Part shown: one piece after another, positions 59,703-64,000 of the stretch
Layout of the letters: the number at the start of each line of letters is the position of its first letter
How positions within the stretch are numbered: position 1 is the first letter of the stretch
Origin: Tsukamurella pulmonis
GTDB taxonomy: Bacteria; Actinomycetota; Actinomycetes; Mycobacteriales; Mycobacteriaceae
NCBI RefSeq assembly: GCF_900103175.1
Contig: NZ_FNLF01000002.1
Location: forward strand, 2,308,136-2,372,135
Reading direction: 5' to 3'
DNA: 64,000 nt
Position numbers and translations under genes: made by a program
Notes under the pieces: model-generated
What the model saw: the letters and a program-made list of their open reading frames with translations, nothing else
Database searches by the model: none
Told to the model about the DNA's origin: nothing

Positions 59703-59776
59703 CTCACGATGTCGTGTTCGCGACGGGTACGCGTGCCGCAGCGCACTCGTACCGCGGCAGAACGCGACATCGTGAG
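59703..59776. repeat. Long imperfect inverted repeat after hemH
   Basis: Two 29-base arms (59703-59731 and 59748-59776) surround a 16-base loop. The outer 12 bases pair perfectly (CTCACGATGTCG with CGACATCGTGAG). Inner parts GTTC and GGTACG also pair, with a mismatched bubble between. It lies between convergent hemH and the Rv1486c-like gene, so it may terminate both. It might also be a dispersed genomic repeat. Confidence 0.65.
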
Positions 59777-59782
59777 CGGGGA

Positions 59783-60559
59783 TCAGCGCCTGAGCTCGTC
59801 GCGGCAGACCGCGTTGACCGCGGCCACCCGCGCCGCCCGGACGGTGCGCCACAGGTCGCGGTAGGCGGCGTCGCCGCCCTGTGCGGACGCGAGGGTGAGC
59901 CCGGCGTAGGGATTCTCCGCGCCCGCGACGAGCAGGATCGCCTCGACCATGCCCGCGCTGTCGAGCACGCGGTGCGCCCGCTCGGAGGCGCTGCGCGGCA
60001 GTCGGTGCGCGCCGAGGTAGCGGGTCAGTTCCATGACCACCCCGCGGGGGTCCGAGGCGTCATCGGGTGCCGGCGGCAGGCTCGCCAGCGCGGACGGTGC
60101 CTCGCGCACCGCGTCCCGCAGCGCGTGTTCCGCGGCGCCCAGCGAGACCGGCTCGGGATCGACGAGCGGCGGCTCGTGCAGGTAGGCCTGCCACCGCATC
60201 ACGTCGCCGGCCTCGGGTGTGGGCACCAGCGCGATCGTGGCCGATTCGCCGTCGAACAGCACCACCTCGCCCCGCGCCATCGCCGCCTGCTCCAGATCGG
60301 TGCCGGCGGGCAGTCCCCGCGCATCACCGGGCGCGGGCAGCAGCAGGCGGACGGTGTGCGGCTGCAGGGCCCGGATCTCCGCGAGCAGGTCGGGCAGATC
60401 ACCGTCGACGACGGACTGCACCGGCGCCCACTCGCCGAGCGCCGCGAGCAGTTCGTCCGTCCCCGCCGCGCCGGCGAGCCACGCGGCGGACCACACCGCG
60501 AAGCCCTGGGCGGGCCCCGCGGTGGCACGACGGGCGAGGGTGGCGACGGGGGAGCTCAT
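59783..60559 (-). CDS. Conserved hypothetical protein, Rv1486c-like
   Basis: This soluble 258-residue protein starts MSSPVATLARRATAGPAQGF. It is rich in Ala, Leu and acidic residues; segments LLAALGEWAPVQSVVDGDLPDLL and WQAYLHEPPLVDPEPVSLGAAEHALRDAV are notable. No known domain is recognised. Position and strand next to hemH match Rv1486c, which has no assigned function. The ATG at 60559 is chosen over the TTG at 60568. No ribosome site is evident. Confidence 0.8.
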   Translation of the reverse strand: MSSPVATLARRATAGPAQGFAVWSAAWLAGAAGTDELLAALGEWAPVQSVVDGDLPDLLAEIRALQPHTVRLLLPAPGDARGLPAGTDLEQAAMARGEVVLFDGESATIALVPTPEAGDVMRWQAYLHEPPLVDPEPVSLGAAEHALRDAVREAPSALASLPPAPDDASDPRGVVMELTRYLGAHRLPRSASERAHRVLDSAGMVEAILLVAGAENPYAGLTLASAQGGDAAYRDLWRTVRAARVAAVNAVCRDELRR

Positions 60560-60626
60560 GACGGTCAAGCGTAGTCGCGTCGGCCCGGCCCGGGGTTTCC
60601 GGTGACCGGGAGAACGCCGTACGAGA

Positions 60627-60648
60627 TTGCTGAAACATGTTCTAGCAA
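60627..60648. promoter_or_regulatory. KstR-type operator
   Basis: TGAAACATGTTCTA (60631-60644) matches the KstR consensus TNNAACNNGTTNNA at every defined base. Flanks TTGC (60627-60630) and GCAA (60645-60648) extend the symmetry to 22 bases. It is 19 bases upstream of the -10 TACCCT (60663-60668) of the phosphotransferase gene, where a repressor would cover the -35. KstR represses sterol catabolism genes in mycolic-acid bacteria. Confidence 0.65.
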
Positions 60649-60662
60649 AGCGGTCGCGGCTC

Positions 60663-60668
60663 TACCCT
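60663..60668 (+). promoter_or_regulatory. -10 element, leaderless phosphotransferase gene
   Basis: TACCCT followed by GACCCGC and the ATG at 60676. Confidence 0.45.
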
Positions 60669-60675
60669 GACCCGC

Positions 60676-61785
60676 ATGAGCGATTCGGACACCTTCGCCG
60701 AGCAGGCCCGCCCGGCCTCCTCGCAGCGCACGCCGGACGAGCTGCGTGCCCGGCTGCAGCAGTGGTTCGCGACGCGCGAGCCGGACGCGCAGGTGCTCGA
60801 TCTCCAGCTGCCCGAGGGCAACGGCATGTCGAGCGAGACGCTGCTCGCGACGGTCCGGCTCGCGGACGAGGAGCGGCGCCTGGTCATCCGCGTCGCTCCG
60901 CGCGCCGAGTCCGACCCCGTCTTCCCGACCTACGACCTGCCCGCGCAGTTCGCGGTGATGCGGCACGTCGCGGCGTACGGCGTGGCGGCCCCGGCCTGCC
61001 TGTGGGTGGAGGAGGATCCCGGGGTGATCGGCGCCCCGTTCCTGGTCATGGAGCGCATCGACGGCGAGGTGCCGCCCGACGTCATGCCGTACACCTTCGG
61101 TGCGTGGCGGCCGGAGTCCACCGATGCGGACCTGTGGGAACTCGCGGACGCCTCGGTCGACGTGATCGCGACCATCCACGCGGTGCCTCCGCCCGACGGC
61201 GTCCGGATCCCGATGCCCGCACCGGGGGAGACCGCGCTCGCCGCGCACCTGCGCCGCCTGTGCGACTTCTACGACTGGGCCGCGGAGGGGCATCGCCGCG
61301 CGCCGGTCCTCGACCGCGCGCTGGCCTGGGCGCGGGAGCGGCTGCCCGGCCACGCCGACGCCGTGCTCACGTGGGGCGACGCCCGGATCGGCAACCTGCT
61401 CTACCGCGGCAACACGCCGGTCGCGGTGCTCGACTGGGAGATGGCCACCGTCGGGCCGTGCGAGCTGGACCTCGGCTGGTTCGTCTACCTGCACCGCTTC
61501 TTCCAGGACCTCGCCGAGCTCGCCGGTCTGCCCGGCCTGCCGGGCTTCCTGCGGCGCCCGGACGTGGAGCGACGGTACGCCGATCGCACCGGCCACGTCC
61601 CGCGCGAGATGGACTTCTACACCGCCTACGCGGCGATCGTGCACGGCGTCATCATGTACCGGATCCAGACGCGGGCCATCGACTTCGGGGCGTCTGCGGC
61701 GCCGGAGGATCCGGACGACATGATCCTGCACCGCGCGAGCATCGAGAAGATGCTCGACGGGACGTACTGGGAGGCCGTGCCGTGA
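60676..61785 (+). CDS. Phosphotransferase family protein (APH/ACAD10-like kinase)
   Basis: This 369-residue protein is of the aminoglycoside phosphotransferase/choline kinase fold. The Brenner-type catalytic loop is LTWGDARIGNLLYRG and the metal aspartate is in VAVLDWEMATVGP. Tryptophan stands where many APH enzymes have histidine (HGD), a variant I remember as common in actinobacterial members of this group. It is unlikely to be a true drug resistance enzyme; ACAD10-like members phosphorylate hydroxyacyl substrates. It is coupled to the next gene (GTGA) and lies behind a KstR-type box, so a role in sterol or lipid breakdown is plausible (inference). Confidence 0.87.
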   Translation: MSDSDTFAEQARPASSQRTPDELRARLQQWFATREPDAQVLDLQLPEGNGMSSETLLATVRLADEERRLVIRVAPRAESDPVFPTYDLPAQFAVMRHVAAYGVAAPACLWVEEDPGVIGAPFLVMERIDGEVPPDVMPYTFGAWRPESTDADLWELADASVDVIATIHAVPPPDGVRIPMPAPGETALAAHLRRLCDFYDWAAEGHRRAPVLDRALAWARERLPGHADAVLTWGDARIGNLLYRGNTPVAVLDWEMATVGPCELDLGWFVYLHRFFQDLAELAGLPGLPGFLRRPDVERRYADRTGHVPREMDFYTAYAAIVHGVIMYRIQTRAIDFGASAAPEDPDDMILHRASIEKMLDGTYWEAVP

Positions 61786-62918
61786 CGCGGTGGGCCGGCT
61801 CGCCGCTGTCCCCGGCGGACGACTACCCCGTGCACCAGGTCGCCGAGGTGATCCGCCACCCCGCGACCTCGGACCGCAACTTCTACGACCGCTACTACTT
61901 CAACGCCCACGACGGCAGCGTGCAGTCGCCGTTCCTCGTGCTCGGCCTCGGCGTCTATCCGAACCTCGGGGTGATGGACTGCTTCGCGGTCGCCCGCCAC
62001 GGGGACGAGCAGATCGTCTTCCGCGCGTCGAAGGCGCTCGGCGCGGATCGGGCGGACACGACCGTCGGGCCGCTGCGGCTGGAGGTCCTCGACGGGCTCT
62101 CCCGCCTGCGCGTGGTGCTCGCCGCCGGCGACGACTACGACCTCGCCTTCGATCTCACCTTCGACGCCACCGGTCCGGCGCACCTCGAACCGCGGCACTT
62201 CCACCGCCAGATCGAGCGCGTCACCTTCGACACCCAGCGCTTCGTCCAGGTCGGCGACTGGTCGGGGGAACTGACCGTCGCCGGTGAGCGGTTCGATGTG
62301 AGCACCTGGCGCGGCAACCGCGACCGCTCGTGGGGCGTGCGTCCCGTCGGGGAGGCGGAGCCGCCCGGGCGCCGCGTCACCGAGGCCGGGAACTTCTTCT
62401 GGATCTACTCGGTGCTCCGCCTGCCGGAGGCCACGGTCTGCGTGGTCCTCCAGGAGGACGCGACGGGGCGGCCGGTCGTCGAGGACGCCACCTGGATCCC
62501 GCACGACGGTGCCGAGCCCCGCTGGCTCGGGCACGTCGCGCACGAGATCGACTTCGTCTCGGGCACCCGGCAGGCCCGGGCCGCACGGCTCGCGTTCACG
62601 GGGGCCGACGGTGCGCGCACCGAGGTCGACATCGCGATCCTCACCGCCAACCACTTCGGATTCGGCACCGGCTACGGCCTCGACCAGGACTGGCGGCACG
62701 GCATGTGGCAGGGCGAGGAGAAGGTCGAGGGGCGGCGCTTCCGAGTGTCCGAGCTCGACGTGAACCTCACCATGCTGGTGCCGGTCGAGTACCTCGCCAC
62801 CTGCACCGTCCGCCACCCCGACGGCCGCACCGAGCGGGGCGAGGGGCTCTTCGAGTTCGGCGCCATCGGCCCGCACGAGCGCTACGGCTTCACGCACTAC
62901 GTCGACCCGGCGCCGTAG
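61782..62918 (+). CDS. AttH-like (lipocalin-type, DUF7064/7065-like) protein
   Basis: This 378-residue cytoplasmic protein is built of two b-rich halves. The first has HPATSDRNFYDRYYFNAHDG and YDLAFDLTFDATGPAHLEPRH; the second has GNRDRSWGVRP, FFWIYSVLRLPEA and NHFGFGTGYGLDQDW. This resembles AttH/hydroxyneurosporene-synthase-like proteins of actinobacteria. Function is unknown, but such proteins are often beside phosphotransferases and sterol genes. The GTG at 61782 overlaps the phosphotransferase stop. Confidence 0.75.
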   Translation: MTRWAGSPLSPADDYPVHQVAEVIRHPATSDRNFYDRYYFNAHDGSVQSPFLVLGLGVYPNLGVMDCFAVARHGDEQIVFRASKALGADRADTTVGPLRLEVLDGLSRLRVVLAAGDDYDLAFDLTFDATGPAHLEPRHFHRQIERVTFDTQRFVQVGDWSGELTVAGERFDVSTWRGNRDRSWGVRPVGEAEPPGRRVTEAGNFFWIYSVLRLPEATVCVVLQEDATGRPVVEDATWIPHDGAEPRWLGHVAHEIDFVSGTRQARAARLAFTGADGARTEVDIAILTANHFGFGTGYGLDQDWRHGMWQGEEKVEGRRFRVSELDVNLTMLVPVEYLATCTVRHPDGRTERGEGLFEFGAIGPHERYGFTHYVDPAP

Positions 62919-62945
62919 ATCCCCGGATCGGGGTCGCTTCTCGGC

Positions 62946-62951
62946 TACCGT
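62946..62951 (+). promoter_or_regulatory. -10 element, leaderless DUF3097 gene
   Basis: TACCGT followed by GGATCGCC and the GTG at 62960. Confidence 0.4.
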
Positions 62952-62959
62952 GGATCGCC

Positions 62960-63781
62960 GTGGCGAACAGCTATGGAGACATCTACGCCGGGCACGCGAG
63001 CAAGAAGGCGCGCGTGATCCCCGAGGTTCCGGCCGACCGCGACCTCGTCGTCGAGGACGCGGCGACGGGCTTCTGCGGGGCGGTCGTCGGCTTCGACAAG
63101 AGCTACGACGGCGACTTCGTCAAGCTCGAGGACGCCCGCGGCGCGGTCCGCGTGTTCGCGATGCGCAAAGCCGCCTTCCTCATCGACGGGAAGCCGGTCA
63201 CCCTCGTGAAGCCGCGGGCGAAGGCACCGTCGGGCCCGCAGCGCAGCGCGTCGGGCTCGACCCGCGTCGAGGGGGTGAAGGCGCGCGTCGCGCTGCCCAG
63301 CCGGATCTGGGTGGAGGGCATCCACGACGCGGCGCTCGTCGAGCGGGTCTGGGGCCACGACCTGCGGGTCGAGGGCGTCGTCGTCGAGCAGCTCGAGGGG
63401 CTCGACCACCTGGGCGCGCGGCTCGCCGAGTTCCAGCCGGGGCCGGGCCGGAAGGTGGGCGTGCTCGCCGATCACCTGGTGGAGGGCTCGAAGGAGTCCC
63501 GGATGACGCAGGCGCTCGGCAAGTACGTCATGGTCACCGGCCACCCGTTCATCGACATCTGGGCCGCCGTCAAGCCCGCGTCGGTCGGCATCGACGCCTG
63601 GCCCGCCGTTCCGCGGGGCGAGGACTGGAAGACCGGCACCTGCCGTCGCCTGGGCTGGGGCACGCCGCAGGACGGCTGGCGCCGGGTCCAGGGCGCGGTC
63701 ACCTCGTTCCGCGACCTGGACGCCTCGCTGATCGGGGCGGTCGAGCGACTCGTCGATTTCGTCACCGAGCCGGAGGACTGA
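62960..63781 (+). CDS. DUF3097 family protein
   Basis: This 273-residue protein has an N-terminal b-rich region (GFCGAVVGFDKSYDGDFVKLEDARG). The C-terminal part has a TOPRIM-like start VEGIHDAALVERVWGHDLR, VGVLADHLVEGSKESR and a final CRRLGWGTPQDGWRRVQGAV. These fit DUF3097, an actinobacterial family of unknown role. The VEG(x)HD and LADH(L) segments resemble the E and DxD parts of TOPRIM folds, suggesting nucleic-acid chemistry, not proven. The GTG start has a TACCGT -10 at near-leaderless distance. Confidence 0.85.
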   Translation: MANSYGDIYAGHASKKARVIPEVPADRDLVVEDAATGFCGAVVGFDKSYDGDFVKLEDARGAVRVFAMRKAAFLIDGKPVTLVKPRAKAPSGPQRSASGSTRVEGVKARVALPSRIWVEGIHDAALVERVWGHDLRVEGVVVEQLEGLDHLGARLAEFQPGPGRKVGVLADHLVEGSKESRMTQALGKYVMVTGHPFIDIWAAVKPASVGIDAWPAVPRGEDWKTGTCRRLGWGTPQDGWRRVQGAVTSFRDLDASLIGAVERLVDFVTEPED

Positions 63782-63804
63782 CGCCGGGAACCGGCTGGTC
63801 GGGC

Positions 63805-63810
63805 TAGAAT
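63805..63810 (+). promoter_or_regulatory. -10 element, leaderless TetR gene
   Basis: TAGAAT followed by CCGCAG and the GTG at 63817. The repeat GCCGG-GAA-CCGGC (63783-63795) lies just upstream and may be a terminator or operator. Confidence 0.45.
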
Positions 63811-63816
63811 CCGCAG

Positions 63817-64000
63817 GTGGCATCGACCCCGACGACGAAACCCGACACCCGGCAGCAGATCCTGCGAGCCGCGCTCGACTGGGTCGACGAAGCGGGGCTG
63901 ACGCGGATCTCTATGGGCGCGCTGGCCAAACGCGCCCGGCTCGCCCGGGCCACGCTCTATCAGCACTTCACCGGCAAGGACGCCCTGGTCGAAGCGGTGG
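63817..64000 (+). CDS. TetR family regulator (partial, 3' end off window)
   Basis: The frame is open from a GTG at 63817 to the window end, 61 residues. It reads as a TetR N-terminus: TRQQILRAALDWVDEAGLTR, MGALAKRARLARATLYQHF and TGKDALVEAV form the three-helix DNA-binding domain. Ligand domain and targets are beyond the window. Confidence 0.85.
   Translation, partial: MASTPTTKPDTRQQILRAALDWVDEAGLTRISMGALAKRARLARATLYQHFTGKDALVEAV

Noticed and set aside
60676-61785. Aminoglycoside resistance gene
   Set aside because: The fold is APH-like, but the catalytic loop (WGDARIGN) and gene context match housekeeping actinobacterial phosphotransferases, not drug-modifying enzymes.
63783-63795. GCCGG-GAA-CCGGC as TetR operator
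   Set aside because: Five-base GC arms with a 3-base loop are frequent by chance at this base composition; kept only as a note.

Overview
The window is about 64 kb of very GC-rich DNA. Overlapping ATGA/GTGA gene junctions, many GTG starts and leaderless genes point to an actinobacterium. A FabG1-InhA-ferrochelatase cluster, a RipA-like peptidoglycan hydrolase, a DasR-type regulator, a PriA-type HisA and two gene blocks that match the Mycobacterium tuberculosis order (recalled as Rv1602-Rv1613 for his/trp and Rv1473-Rv1486c for acn/ripA/moxR/fabG1/inhA/hemH) place it among the mycolic-acid bacteria (Mycobacteriales). Tsukamurella or a close relative is my best guess. No rRNA, tRNA, CRISPR array, insertion sequence or prophage was seen.

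Layout. (1) 1-7330: purine catabolism: partial xdhC, xdhB, xdhA and an AzgA-type purine permease on the minus strand, with a divergent IclR regulator. Shared CGGAA/TTCCG half-sites and CRP-like boxes lie before both the permease and xdhA. (2) 7334-10217: a DUF1877-like gene, a quinone-oxidoreductase-like MDR, a Fes-like esterase and a small coupled ORF. (3) 10275-17520: hisH, a small membrane gene, priA, impA, hisF, hisI, bcp (opposite strand), trpE, a trp-associated membrane protein and trpC. (4) 17517-24111: a GlcNAc kinase, sugar transporter and DasR-like regulator cassette with dre-like sites, then a GNAT plus polar amino-acid ABC transporter operon. Together they split trpC from trpBA. 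(5) 24200-29354: trpB, trpA, a GGDEF diguanylate cyclase followed by a remnant of a second GGDEF tail, and an ABC-F ATPase.

(6) 29368-47740 is an accessory block between genes that are neighbours in M. tuberculosis. It holds an SDR, a class F sortase with a secreted SpaA-like protein, a glycosyltransferase with a TetR regulator, a PIG-L deacetylase, an acyl-CoA ligase/cyclase pair with an AraC regulator, a three-gene MukBEF/Wadjet-type operon lacking the JetD nuclease, a GDPD phosphodiesterase, a DUF4333 lipoprotein, a DUF218 protein and a double-VOC protein. (7) 47780-59694 is the conserved core: acnR, acn, a membrane protein, ripA, moxR, DUF58, VWA, fabG1, inhA and hemH. (8) 59783-64000: an Rv1486c-like gene, a phosphotransferase/AttH-like pair behind a KstR-type operator, a DUF3097 gene and a partial TetR gene.

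The most notable items are the JetD-less SMC operon, the KstR-type box, the AcnR operator plus 5'-UTR stem-loop at acn, the cell-surface sortase pair without a canonical sorting signal, the degenerate Bcp motif, the GGDEF remnant, and a recurrent leaderless promoter signature.
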